In this document: piece by piece, positions 43,782 to 52,078 of the stretch
How the letters are laid out: every line of letters begins with the position of its first letter
How positions within the stretch are numbered: position 1 is the stretch's first letter
DNA from: DASQUK01 sp046726215
Lineage (GTDB): Bacteria > Actinomycetota > Acidimicrobiia > Acidimicrobiales > VFJN01
NCBI GenBank assembly: GCA_046726215.1
Contig: JBKPAA010000022.1
Coordinates: forward strand, 20,693-84,692
Direction: 5' to 3'
DNA length: 64,000 bases
Notes under the pieces: generated by a model
What the model was told of the DNA's origin: nothing
Database searches by the model: none
Seen by the model: only the letters and a program-made list of their open reading frames with translations
Position numbers and translations under genes: made by a program

Positions 43782-44555
43782 CTACACGGCCAGGAGCCCG
43801 AGCAGCTCGTCGTGGACGCGCCCGTTGGTGGCGACGCCGCTGCCACCGCCGGCGTCCTCGCGGCCGTCGATCGTCGTGAACCGGCCGCCGGCTTCGGCCA
43901 GGATCACCGGCATGGCGGCCACGTCGTACAGCTCGACCTCGGGGTCGACCATGGCGTCGGCCCGGCCGGTGGCCACCAATGCGTAGCCGTAGCCGTCGCC
44001 CCAGGTGCGTAGCTGGCACCCGGCGTGCTTGACCGCCAGCAACGCCTGGTCGGGCCAGTTGTTGTAGCCGCTGGTGGTGATGTATGCGCCGTCGACCGTC
44101 GCCGTGTCGCTCACCCGGGCCGGCCGGCCATCGCTCCAGCAGCCGAGGCCCCGGCCGGCGTAGACGGCCTGGTCGAGGGCCGGCAACCCGATGACGCCCA
44201 GCGCGGGGCCGTCGGTGTCGTGGAGCGCGAGGAGCGTCGAGTACAAGGGGACGCCGCGGGTGAAGGCCTTGGTCCCATCGATCGGGTCGATGATCCAGCG
44301 CCGTCCCGATGACCCCCGGACGTCGGGCTCCTCCTCACCGAGCACGCCGTCGTCCGGGAAGCGGTCCGCGAGCCGCTCGCGCACCAGGCGTTCGGCCGCC
44401 CTGTCGGCCGCGGTCACGGGGGTACCGTCGGCCTTGCGGTCGACGGCCAGGTCGGGCGATCGGAACCAGCGCAGCGTCACCTCGCCGGCGGTGCGCACGA
44501 GCTCGACGGCGAAGTCGAGCAGTTCGCGCTCTATGGGTGCCGGCATGGGCGCCAT
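43782..44555 (-). CDS. hisN: Inositol-monophosphatase-fold histidinol phosphatase (HisN-type)
   Basis: 257 residues of the Mg2+-dependent IMPase superfamily: KADGTPVTAADRAAE, GEEEPD, WIIDPIDGTKAFTRGVP with the metal-binding Asp residues, and VELYDVAAMPVILAEAGG. The FTRG...YSTLLAL pattern fits HisN-type histidinol-phosphate phosphatases better than plain inositol monophosphatases, but either is possible. It is the last gene of the FAS-II operon, 17 bp after fabZ. Confidence 0.8.
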   Translation of the reverse strand: MAPMPAPIERELLDFAVELVRTAGEVTLRWFRSPDLAVDRKADGTPVTAADRAAERLVRERLADRFPDDGVLGEEEPDVRGSSGRRWIIDPIDGTKAFTRGVPLYSTLLALHDTDGPALGVIGLPALDQAVYAGRGLGCWSDGRPARVSDTATVDGAYITTSGYNNWPDQALLAVKHAGCQLRTWGDGYGYALVATGRADAMVDPEVELYDVAAMPVILAEAGGRFTTIDGREDAGGGSGVATNGRVHDELLGLLAV

Positions 44556-44572
44556 GGTGGCAGCGAGGGCGG

Positions 44573-45022
44573 TCAGCGGGCGCCGTTCGACCCGGCGGCC
44601 GGCGCCAGCACGAAGAACAGCCGGGCCTTGCACGCCGCGCGGCCGTCGACCGTGGCGGTGGCCTGCCCCCAGCCGCCGCGGGCCGAGAGCTGGTCCATGA
44701 CCACGTCGAGCACCAGTTCGTCGCCGGGGCGGACCTGGCGACGCCAGCGCACAGCCTCCACACCGCCGAACAGCGGCAGGGAACCCGCGTAGCGGTCGTC
44801 GGCCAGCAGCGCCACCGCGCCCGCCTGCGCCAGCGCCTCCAGCTGGATCACCCCCGGGAAGACGGGGTTGCCGGGGAAGTGGCCGGCCAGGAACGCCTCG
44901 GCGCCGGTGACCCGATACCGGGCCCGCACGCGTTCGCCGGGCACGAGCTCGTCGACCACGTCGACGAATCGGAACGGTGGCCGATGGGGGAGGAGGTCAA
45001 CGGGACCGTCGCCGGGCGTCAT
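44573..45022 (-). CDS. fabZ: 3-hydroxyacyl-ACP dehydratase FabZ-like
   Basis: 149-residue hotdog-fold dehydratase. LLPHRPPFRFVD and the catalytic block HFPGNPVFPGVIQLEALAQAGA contain the active-site His and Glu. It dehydrates 3-hydroxyacyl-ACP in each elongation cycle. The ATG overlaps the fabI stop (ATGA). Confidence 0.93.
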   Translation of the reverse strand: MTPGDGPVDLLPHRPPFRFVDVVDELVPGERVRARYRVTGAEAFLAGHFPGNPVFPGVIQLEALAQAGAVALLADDRYAGSLPLFGGVEAVRWRRQVRPGDELVLDVVMDQLSARGGWGQATATVDGRAACKARLFFVLAPAAGSNGAR

Positions 45023-45828
45023 CCCTCGGGCTCCGGCTCTGATCCCACCTCGCCGGCCGCCAGGGCCACGGCGTGGGCGCCCCCGTCGACGTGGACGATC
45101 TCGCCGGTCGTGGCCGGGAACCAGTCGGACAGGAGAGCGACGCAGGCGCGGGCCACGGGATCGGGGTCGCGCACGTCCCATCCCAAAGGCGCCCGCTGAC
45201 CCCAGGCGGCCTCCATGGCGCCGAACCCGGGGATCGACCGTGCTGCCAGCGTCCGCAGCGGCCCGGCCGCGACCAGGTTGACCCGCACGCCGCGCCCGCC
45301 CAGGTCCCGCGCCAGGTAACGGCAGGTGGCCTCCAGGGCGGCCTTCGCCACGCCCATCCAGTCGTATGCCGGCCAGGCCTGGGCGGCGTCGAAGTCGAGG
45401 GCGACCACCGAGCCGCCCGGGGACATCAGCGGCAACAGCGTCTCGATCAGCGACTTCAGCGAATACGCCGACACGTGCAGGGCGGTGGCGACGTCGTCCC
45501 AGCCGGCGGCCAGCAGCCCCTCGTCCTGGCCGAGGCATGCCTCGGGGGCGAACCCCACGGCGTGCAGGGCGCCGTCGACCTTGCCCCAGCGACGGCCGAG
45601 TTCCTCGGCCAGCGCCGCGTGGTGGGCGGGGTCGGTCACGTCGAGCTCGAGGACATCGGGTGGCGTCGGCAGCGTGCGGGCCACCCGCTCGGTGAGCCGC
45701 ATGCCCCGTCCGAACGACGTCAGCAACAGCTCGGCACCCTGGTCCTGGGCGAGCCGGGCGACCGCGGCCGCGATCGAGTCCTTCGTGAGCACGCCCGTGA
45801 TCAGCAGCTTCTTGCCGTCGAGCAGCAT
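45019..45828 (-). CDS. fabI: Enoyl-ACP reductase FabI
   Basis: Last reductive step of the cycle, using NAD(P)H. 269-residue SDR: LLITGVLTKDSIAAAVARLAQDQGA with the FabI-type ITG...SIA pattern, HAVGFAPE, and the catalytic YDWMGVAKAAL (Tyr-x6-Lys). C-terminal GEIVHVDGGAHAVAL. Start ATG 45828. Target class of triclosan and isoniazid. Confidence 0.94.
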   Translation of the reverse strand: MLLDGKKLLITGVLTKDSIAAAVARLAQDQGAELLLTSFGRGMRLTERVARTLPTPPDVLELDVTDPAHHAALAEELGRRWGKVDGALHAVGFAPEACLGQDEGLLAAGWDDVATALHVSAYSLKSLIETLLPLMSPGGSVVALDFDAAQAWPAYDWMGVAKAALEATCRYLARDLGGRGVRVNLVAAGPLRTLAARSIPGFGAMEAAWGQRAPLGWDVRDPDPVARACVALLSDWFPATTGEIVHVDGGAHAVALAAGEVGSEPEPEG

Positions 45829-45845
45829 GGTCGTCCGTCCTCTGG

Positions 45846-47240
45846 TCACAGGGGAATGTTGTCGTGGCGACGGGACCGCAGGCGCTCTCGCTTGGCCGCG
45901 AGCGCTGCCAGCGCGCCCGCCACCGCGCTGCGGGTGTCGGCCGGGTCGATGATCTCGTCGACGTAGCCTCGCTCCAGCGCTGCCGAGGGCGAGAGGTGCA
46001 CCGCCTCGTAGTCGGCCTCGAGCTCGCGCCGCCGTGTTTCCCGTTCTCCGTCGCTGGTGGCGCCGTGCAGCGCTCGGCGATGGAGGATCTCCACCGCACC
46101 CTTGGCTCCCATGACGGCGATCTCGGCGCTCGGCCATGCGAGGGCGCAGTCGTTGCCCATGGACTTGCAGTCCATGACGATGTACGCCCCGCCATAGGCC
46201 TTGCGCAGCACCACGCACACCCGCGGCACGGTGGCCTCGGCGTAGGCGAAGGCGAGCTTGGCGCCGTGGCGGATCATGCCGCGCCACTCCTGGTCCCGCC
46301 CGGGACGGAAACCCGGCGTGTCGACCAGGGTGACGATGGGCAGGTTGAAGGCGTCGCAGAAGCGGATGAAACGGGCGCCCTTCTGCGATCCCTCGATGTC
46401 GAGCGCCCCCGCCAACTGGCTGGGCTGGTTGGCGAGCACGCCGACCGGCAGTCCGGCCACGCGGGCGAGACCCGTCACGACGCTGGTGCCGAACCGGGCC
46501 CGCAGTTCCAGGAACGCGTGGTCGTCGACGAGGTCGGTGATCACCTGGCGCATGTCGTACGACGCGCGCCCGTCGCTGGGCACGGCGGCGGCGGCCCTCG
46601 GTGTCGCCCGGTCGGCCGGGTCGCCGGCGGTCACTACCGGTGGGGTCTCGTGGTTGTTGGGGGGCAGGTGGTCGAGCAGGTCGGCGACCAGGTCGAAGGC
46701 CTCGCCAAGGTCGTCGGCCACCACGTCGGCGACCCCGGTGCGAGAGCCGTGGACCCAGGCCCCACCCAGCAGGTCGGCGTCGAGGGCAACGGATCCCGTG
46801 ATGCGGGCCGAAGCCTGCGGGCCGTTGACGAAGGCCGTGGCGCCCGCGGTCATGACGACGACGTCGGCCAGTCCCAGCACGAGTGCGGTCCCGCCGAGGC
46901 AGGGACCGTCGACCACCAGCACCACGGGCACCAACCCGGACGCGTCCGCCAACGCCCGGGCCAGCGCCCCCCAGCCGTGCAACGACGCCAGGCCGGCCGT
47001 GGCGGCGACGCCGACGCCCCCCAGCACCCCGACCACCGGGACACCGGCGTCGACGCCGGTGGCGATCGTGCGCGTGATGACCTCGGTGTCGGCCCGGACG
47101 GGGGCGCCGCGGAACCACGCGACGGACCCGTCGACCGGCAGCCACGGGGCGTGACCGACGCCGGCCTCGACGGTCCCCGGGCGACCGCGACCGACGGGCA
47201 GGCGCGCCGCCGGCGGGGCGGCGGCGACGGCCATCGCCAT
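45846..47240 (-). CDS. accD: Acyl-CoA carboxylase carboxyltransferase subunit (AccD/PccB-like)
   Basis: 464-residue carboxyltransferase with both crotonase-like halves. The first half has VVDGPCLGGTALVLGLADVVVM; the second has YDMRQVITDLVDDHAFLEL, VTLVDTPGFRPGRDQEWRGMIRHGAKLAFAYAEATVP, RKAYGGAYIVMD and WPSAEIAVMGAKGAVEIL. It makes malonyl-CoA from carboxybiotin. The N-terminus is shorter than in PccB-type proteins (no ARERID segment). No biotin carboxylase gene is nearby. Confidence 0.9.
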   Translation of the reverse strand: MAMAVAAAPPAARLPVGRGRPGTVEAGVGHAPWLPVDGSVAWFRGAPVRADTEVITRTIATGVDAGVPVVGVLGGVGVAATAGLASLHGWGALARALADASGLVPVVLVVDGPCLGGTALVLGLADVVVMTAGATAFVNGPQASARITGSVALDADLLGGAWVHGSRTGVADVVADDLGEAFDLVADLLDHLPPNNHETPPVVTAGDPADRATPRAAAAVPSDGRASYDMRQVITDLVDDHAFLELRARFGTSVVTGLARVAGLPVGVLANQPSQLAGALDIEGSQKGARFIRFCDAFNLPIVTLVDTPGFRPGRDQEWRGMIRHGAKLAFAYAEATVPRVCVVLRKAYGGAYIVMDCKSMGNDCALAWPSAEIAVMGAKGAVEILHRRALHGATSDGERETRRRELEADYEAVHLSPSAALERGYVDEIIDPADTRSAVAGALAALAAKRERLRSRRHDNIPL

Positions 47241-47250
47241 CAGACGACCA

Positions 47251-48555
47251 TCACGCCGGCCCGAGGACCAGCGCGGCGTTGTGGCCGCCGAACGCGAACG
47301 ACGTCGACACGGCGGGAGCCACCTCTATCGACCGCGGCTCCCCGGCCACGACGTCGACGGGCAGGTCGGTGTGCCGGTGGTTGGCGGTCGGCGGGACGAG
47401 CCCCCGGCCGGCCGCCAGCAGCGCGGCGACCGCCTCGACGGCCCCGGCGGCGCCGATGAGGTGCCCGGTGACGCCCTTGGTCGACGTGACGGGCACGGCT
47501 CCGGGCCCGAACACCTTGGCCATCGCCGCCGCCTCGGCGGCGTCGTTCTGCGGTGTCGATGTGCCGTGTGCGTTGACGTGCCCGATGGCCCCGGCGGCCA
47601 AGCCGGCGTCGGCCAGGGCCATCTCGACTGCCGCCACCGCGCCGGAGCCATCGTCGATCGGGGCGGTGATGTGGTGGGCGTCGCAGGTGAGGCCGTAGCC
47701 GAGCACCTCCCCGTGGACGCGGGCGCCCCGGGCCACGGCCCGGTCGTACGGCTCCAGCACCAGGAACCCCGCGCCCTCGCCCATCACGAATCCGTCGCGG
47801 TCGTCGTCGAAGGGGCGGGAGGCGGCCGCCGGGTCGGAGTTCCTGCTCAGCGCGCCCATGCGAGCAAATGCGGCCATCGACACGGGACTCACGCTCGCCT
47901 CGGTGCCGCCGCAGACGACCACGTCGGCCATGCCGTCACGCAGCAGGCGGGCGCCCTCACCGATGGCGTGGGCGCCGGTGGCGCAGGCAGTGGCGACCGC
48001 CAGGTTGGGCCCGGTGAAACCGTGGCGGATGGCGATCAGGGCCGCGGCGGCGTTGGGCATCATCATGGGCACCAGGAACGGTCCGACCCGACCCGGGCCC
48101 TTCTCGGCGTAGCCGATGACCTGGTCCTCGAGCGTGCGGATGCCGCCGATGCCGGTACCGGCCACGACCGCGCAGCGCAACGGGTCGGCGGCTAGGTCGT
48201 CCGGCGATGGCGTCGGGAGGAGCTCATCCGCCGCGTCCACGCCGATCGCAGCGGCGTCGCCCAGCGCGTCGGCGGCGGCGGCAACGGCCAGCAACGCCGC
48301 CCGGTCCGTGCGGCGCACCTCCTTGGGCCCGACGTAGGGCACGGCGTCGAAGCCGCGCACCTCGCACGCGAAGCCCACCGAATGCCGGGAGGCGTCGTAG
48401 AGCGTGATGGGCGCGGCTGCAGAGCGTGCGGCCAGCAGCGTGTCCCAGAACTCCTCTACCGTCAGGCCGGCGGGGGTCTTGACCCCGAGGCCGGTGACGA
48501 CCACCCGCGGTCGTCCACGGTGGTCGCTGGAAGCCGCAGTCACCGGGGCGGTCAC
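47251..48555 (-). CDS. fabF: 3-oxoacyl-ACP synthase II
   Basis: Condensing enzyme of chain elongation. 434 residues with the KAS II triad: Cys in VATACATGAHAIGEG, His in NAHGTSTPQND and His in TKGVTGHLIGAAGAVE. C-terminal SFAFGGHNAALVL. The GTG overlaps the acpP stop (GTGA). Confidence 0.95.
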   Translation of the reverse strand: MTAPVTAASSDHRGRPRVVVTGLGVKTPAGLTVEEFWDTLLAARSAAAPITLYDASRHSVGFACEVRGFDAVPYVGPKEVRRTDRAALLAVAAAADALGDAAAIGVDAADELLPTPSPDDLAADPLRCAVVAGTGIGGIRTLEDQVIGYAEKGPGRVGPFLVPMMMPNAAAALIAIRHGFTGPNLAVATACATGAHAIGEGARLLRDGMADVVVCGGTEASVSPVSMAAFARMGALSRNSDPAAASRPFDDDRDGFVMGEGAGFLVLEPYDRAVARGARVHGEVLGYGLTCDAHHITAPIDDGSGAVAAVEMALADAGLAAGAIGHVNAHGTSTPQNDAAEAAAMAKVFGPGAVPVTSTKGVTGHLIGAAGAVEAVAALLAAGRGLVPPTANHRHTDLPVDVVAGEPRSIEVAPAVSTSFAFGGHNAALVLGPA

Positions 48556-48803
48556 CCCTTGGCGGCGCTGGCCGCCAGGATCAGGTCGAGCGCATCGCCG
48601 ACGGTGCGCACGTCGCCGAGGTCGTCCTCGGGGATCGTGACGTCGAGGCTGTCCTCGATCTGCATGACCAGCTCGACCAGATCGAGACTGTCGGCGTCTA
48701 GGTCATCGGCGAACGACGCCTGCTCGGTCACCTGGTCGGGTTCGACCGACAGCACGTCGACGGCGGCCGTGCGCAGGGCCTCGAAGGCGGCGGAACGGTC
48801 CAT
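48552..48803 (-). CDS. acpP: Acyl carrier protein
   Basis: 83-residue acidic carrier. The phosphopantetheine attachment Ser is in DLDADSLDLVELVM; the rest (TIPEDDLGDVRTVGDALDLI) is canonical helix III/IV. Carries all intermediates made by the surrounding fab enzymes. Confidence 0.96.
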   Translation of the reverse strand: MDRSAAFEALRTAAVDVLSVEPDQVTEQASFADDLDADSLDLVELVMQIEDSLDVTIPEDDLGDVRTVGDALDLILAASAAKG

Positions 48804-48856
48804 GATGTGGGTCCTTTCGTGAAGGGATGGGGGAGGATCGGGATCGGGAACTGGCG

Positions 48857-49612
48857 TTAGCGTCCCATGCCGAGGCCACCGTCGACCGGCACGACGGTGC
48901 CCGTGACGTACGAGGCCGCGTCGGAGCAGAGGAATGCGACCACGGCGGCAACCTCGTCGGGCATGCCGAACCGCCCCATGGCGGTGGCGGCGGCCAGGGC
49001 CTGGCGGCGGGCCTCGGGAAGGACGTCGGTCATCGATGTGGTGATGGGGCCCGGCTCGACCACGTTGACGGTTATGCCTCGCGAGGCGACCTCACGGGCC
49101 ACCGAGCGCGACAGCCCCACCAGCCCCGCCTTGGCGGCGGCGTAGTTGGCCTGGCCGGGCGACCCGGTGGCACCGACGATCGACGACACGGTGACAATGC
49201 GTCCGTAGCGGGCGCGGATCATCGGCCGCAGGGCCCTACGGATGGTGAAGAAGGGTCCGCTGAGATCGGTGTCGATGGTGTGTCGCCAGTCGTCGTCGCC
49301 GAGCTGCACGGTGAGCTTGTCACGGTTGGCTCCGGCGGCGTTGACCACCAGCTCCACGGGGCCCCACGCCGCCTCCACGGCGGTGAAGGCGCCGTCGACC
49401 ACCGCGGCGTCGGTCACGTCGATGTGGACGGCGAGGGCGGTACCGGCCGCACGCTCGACGCTCTCGACGACCTTGTCGGCGGCGCCGGCGGATGTGCCGT
49501 ACCCCACGGCCACACGGTGTCCCGCCGCGGCCAGTGCGTGGGCACAGGCGGCCCCGATGCCACCGGACCCACCGGTGACGAGGGCGATTCGCGGCGTCAC
49601 CGGGGGCGTCAC
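48857..49612 (-). CDS. fabG: 3-oxoacyl-ACP reductase
   Basis: 251-residue classical SDR using NADPH: VTGGSGGIGAACAHAL, NAAGANRDKL, Ser-Tyr-Lys triad in VSSIVGATGSPGQANYAAAKAG, and C-terminal YVTGTVVPVDGGLGMG. The GTG start overlaps the fabH stop (GTGA), which decides this start over upstream frames. Confidence 0.95.
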   Translation of the reverse strand: MTPPVTPRIALVTGGSGGIGAACAHALAAAGHRVAVGYGTSAGAADKVVESVERAAGTALAVHIDVTDAAVVDGAFTAVEAAWGPVELVVNAAGANRDKLTVQLGDDDWRHTIDTDLSGPFFTIRRALRPMIRARYGRIVTVSSIVGATGSPGQANYAAAKAGLVGLSRSVAREVASRGITVNVVEPGPITTSMTDVLPEARRQALAAATAMGRFGMPDEVAAVVAFLCSDAASYVTGTVVPVDGGLGMGR

Positions 49613-50706
49613 GCGGGCATCCCCCAGCGCCACAGCGCGGTCCCCACGGTCAGGCCCGCGCCGAAGCCGCAGAGCAGCACGAGGTCGCCGGGGCCCAGGC
49701 GATCGCTGTCCGCCTCCTCGGCCAAGGCGAGCGGGATGGACGCCGCCGACGTGTTCCCGAAGCGGTCGACGTTGCTCACCGTGCGCTCGGGCGGGATGCC
49801 GACGCGGGGCAGCACGGCTTCCACGATCCGGGCGTTCGCCTGGTGCGGGACGAACCACGCCACGTCGTCAGCGTTGCACCCGGCGCGGGCCAGCGTGCGA
49901 TCGATCGAGGCGGCCACGGCCCGGACCGCTCGCCGGAAGACCTCACGCCCGTCCATCAGCAGGTAGTGCTCGCGGCGGGCGACGGTGTCGGCGGTGGGCG
50001 GGAGGGCACTGCCCCCGGCGGGAACGACCAGCAGGTCGATGCCCCCGGGGTCCCCGACCAGGTCACAGGCGACCAGCCCCGGTGTCGCAGATCCCCTCCC
50101 GGTGGCATTCCCCGCGGCGCCCGCTCCGGTGCCGGTCAGCACCATCGCACCGGCCGCGTCGCCGAACAGCACGGCGGTGGCGCGATCGTCGGGATCGGTG
50201 AAACGGGTCAGCGTGTCCGCGCCCACGACCAGCGCCGTGCGCGCCATGCCCTGGCCGATCAGCGCCGCCACGGTGGTGAGGCCGTAGACGAAGCCGGCGC
50301 AGGCGGCGTTCAGGTCGAAGGCGCCGGCCGTCACTCCCAGTTCGGCGGCCACGATCGCGGCGGTGGCCGGGATCGGGCGTTCGGGTGTGCTGGTCGCGAC
50401 CACCACGACGTCGAGATCGGCGGCCGCAAGTCCGGCCCTGTCGAGCGCGGCGCGGCTGGCGGCCAGGGCGAGCGGGGCCGTGGACTCACCATCGCCGGAC
50501 ACACGGCGCTCACGGATTCCGGTCCGCTCGACGATCCATTCGTCGCTGGTGTCGAGCGTCTGGGCGAGATCGTCGTTGGTGACCCGGCGGGCCGGCAGCG
50601 CGTACCCCCAACCCGCCACCGCAACGCCGCGCGGGATCGCGCCGGCCCGGGCAGCGGGTCCGGTGTCTGGGGCGGGTGCGTCGAGGGCGGAGTCGATCGC
50701 CGTCAT
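49609..50706 (-). CDS. fabH: 3-oxoacyl-ACP synthase III
   Basis: Initiates fatty-acid synthesis by condensing an acyl-CoA primer with malonyl-ACP. 365 residues with Cys in DLNAACAGFVYGL, His in FVPHQANARI and Asn in FGNTSAASIP. DTSDEWIVERTGIRERR near the start is typical. About 30 extra N-terminal residues compared with E. coli FabH. ATG 50706 overlaps the preceding gene (ATGA). Confidence 0.95.
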   Translation of the reverse strand: MTAIDSALDAPAPDTGPAARAGAIPRGVAVAGWGYALPARRVTNDDLAQTLDTSDEWIVERTGIRERRVSGDGESTAPLALAASRAALDRAGLAAADLDVVVVATSTPERPIPATAAIVAAELGVTAGAFDLNAACAGFVYGLTTVAALIGQGMARTALVVGADTLTRFTDPDDRATAVLFGDAAGAMVLTGTGAGAAGNATGRGSATPGLVACDLVGDPGGIDLLVVPAGGSALPPTADTVARREHYLLMDGREVFRRAVRAVAASIDRTLARAGCNADDVAWFVPHQANARIVEAVLPRVGIPPERTVSNVDRFGNTSAASIPLALAEEADSDRLGPGDLVLLCGFGAGLTVGTALWRWGMPA

Positions 50707-51011
50707 CCGACAACCCGCACCCACGCCAGGGGTTGGTGCTCCCGGACGCGCTCGCCGGGGAGCGCAAGCAGTCCCATGAGGAAGCCGGTGTGCGGGCTCG
50801 TCACCGGGACCGCCCGGTCGCTGAGCTCGATGGTGCCCACCTGCTGCCCGCCGTAGACGATCTCGCCCTCGGCGCTCACGACCTCGGGTGGCGCGGCCCG
50901 GAACACGCCGGCCGCCGGTGCCGCGATCAGGCGCTCGGGCACGTGCAGGTCTTCGGCGATCGGCTCGTGGTAAGGGGAAATGGCGGTGAGCGGGTCGTCA
51001 ACTGCGGTCAT
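50703..51011 (-). CDS. Biotinyl/lipoyl-domain protein lacking the modified lysine (BADC-like)
   Basis: 102 residues. From about residue 28 it follows the biotinyl-domain pattern of AccB: IAAPAAGVFRA, GEIVYGGQQVGTIE, then PVTSPHTGFLMGLLALPGERVREHQPLAWVR. At the hairpin where AccB carries AMKM the sequence reads LSDRA, so no biotinylated Lys is present. It lies between fabD and fabH with 4-bp overlaps on both sides. By analogy with plant BADC proteins it may be a non-biotinylated regulator or scaffold of acetyl-CoA carboxylase; that is inference. Confidence 0.75.
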   Translation of the reverse strand: MTAVDDPLTAISPYHEPIAEDLHVPERLIAAPAAGVFRAAPPEVVSAEGEIVYGGQQVGTIELSDRAVPVTSPHTGFLMGLLALPGERVREHQPLAWVRVVG

Positions 51012-51943
51012 CGGGTCGCTCCGGCGAGGGTGTTGGTGGCTAGGAGGGCTGACAGGTCGTCGGGATCGGTCACGTTGAGCACCGTCACGTCGGGGACCGT
51101 GCGCTTGGCGAGGCCGGCCAGGACGCGTCCGGGCCCAACCTCGATGAACGTCGTCGCCCCCGAGGCGACGAGCGTGCGCTGCGACTCGCGCCAGCGCACC
51201 GGCTCCACCAGGTGCCGGGTGAGTTGGTCGGGCCAGCAGTCGGGGTCTGTGTGTCCCAGGGCGTCGGTGTTGGCGACGACGGGTACCGCCACCTCGCGGA
51301 AGGTGAGGCGATCGAGGATCGGCCGCAGCCCGGCGGCGGCATCGGCCAGCAGTGGCGTGTGGAAGGCGTGGCCGACGTCGAGTGGCATCACCCGGCGGAC
51401 CCCGAGCTGGCGGGCCCGTTCTCCGGCCGCGCTCAGGCCCTCGGGGGTTCCGGCGATCACGACCTGGCCGGGGGCATTGTCGTTGGCGATCCACACATCG
51501 GCGGCGCCCTCGCAGACCTGCGTGGCGACTTCGAGCTCGGCGCCCACCAGCGCGGTCATGCCGCCCGGCCGGGCGTCGGCCGACGCCTGTGACACGTCGG
51601 CCCGGCGCGCGGCCAGGCGGAACCCATCGCTCCGGTCGACGGCGCTCGCCGCCAGCAGGGCCGTGACCTGCCCGAGCGAGTGGCCTGCGAAGGCGACCGG
51701 CGCCTCGTCGAGGCTGGCCGACAAGGCCTCCCAGGCCACCAGCGAGGTGAGCAGGACCGCCAGCTGGCTGGCGCCGGTGCCCGACAGCTCGGCCTCGTGG
51801 GCCTCGAGGAGCAGCCGCGCCAGCGGCCTGTCGAGCGTCCCCTCCGCCTGGTTCACCAGGTCCCACGCCGGGTGACCGACCCAGGCGCGGCCGGCACCTG
51901 GCGCGGCGGCACCCTGGCCGGGAAAGATGACGGCGTAAGGCAC
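51008..51943 (-). CDS. fabD: Malonyl-CoA:ACP transacylase
   Basis: Transfers malonyl from CoA to ACP. 311 residues: FPGQGAAAPGAG, nucleophile Ser in FAGHSLGQVTAL, the QASADARPGGMTALVG segment, and catalytic His in MPLDVGHAFHTPLLADA. GTG 51943 with GGAGGA upstream decides the start. First gene of the FAS-II operon, divergent from the MerR-type regulator. Confidence 0.94.
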   Translation of the reverse strand: MPYAVIFPGQGAAAPGAGRAWVGHPAWDLVNQAEGTLDRPLARLLLEAHEAELSGTGASQLAVLLTSLVAWEALSASLDEAPVAFAGHSLGQVTALLAASAVDRSDGFRLAARRADVSQASADARPGGMTALVGAELEVATQVCEGAADVWIANDNAPGQVVIAGTPEGLSAAGERARQLGVRRVMPLDVGHAFHTPLLADAAAGLRPILDRLTFREVAVPVVANTDALGHTDPDCWPDQLTRHLVEPVRWRESQRTLVASGATTFIEVGPGRVLAGLAKRTVPDVTVLNVTDPDDLSALLATNTLAGATR

Positions 51944-52026
51944 GGGCGGGTCCTCCAGCGAGACGGTCGGCGGCGGGGTGTCTGGGGTCCGACCGCCCGA
52001 AGGCCCGATCGTTACATGGTGCTGTG

Positions 52027-52044
52027 GAATTCTTCTAGGAATTC
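52027..52044. promoter_or_regulatory. GAATTC inverted repeat in the fabD-merR divergent promoter
   Basis: GAATTC at 52027-52032 and 52039-52044 flank TTCTAG; seven of nine pairs across the 18-bp symmetry axis are complementary. It lies in an AT-rich patch 84 bp from the fabD start and 35 bp from the regulator ATG. MerR-type proteins bind such repeats, so this is a good operator candidate for both directions. Confidence 0.55.
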
Positions 52045-52078
52045 GCATACGAACCCGCATGAGGAGACCGGCGCACCA

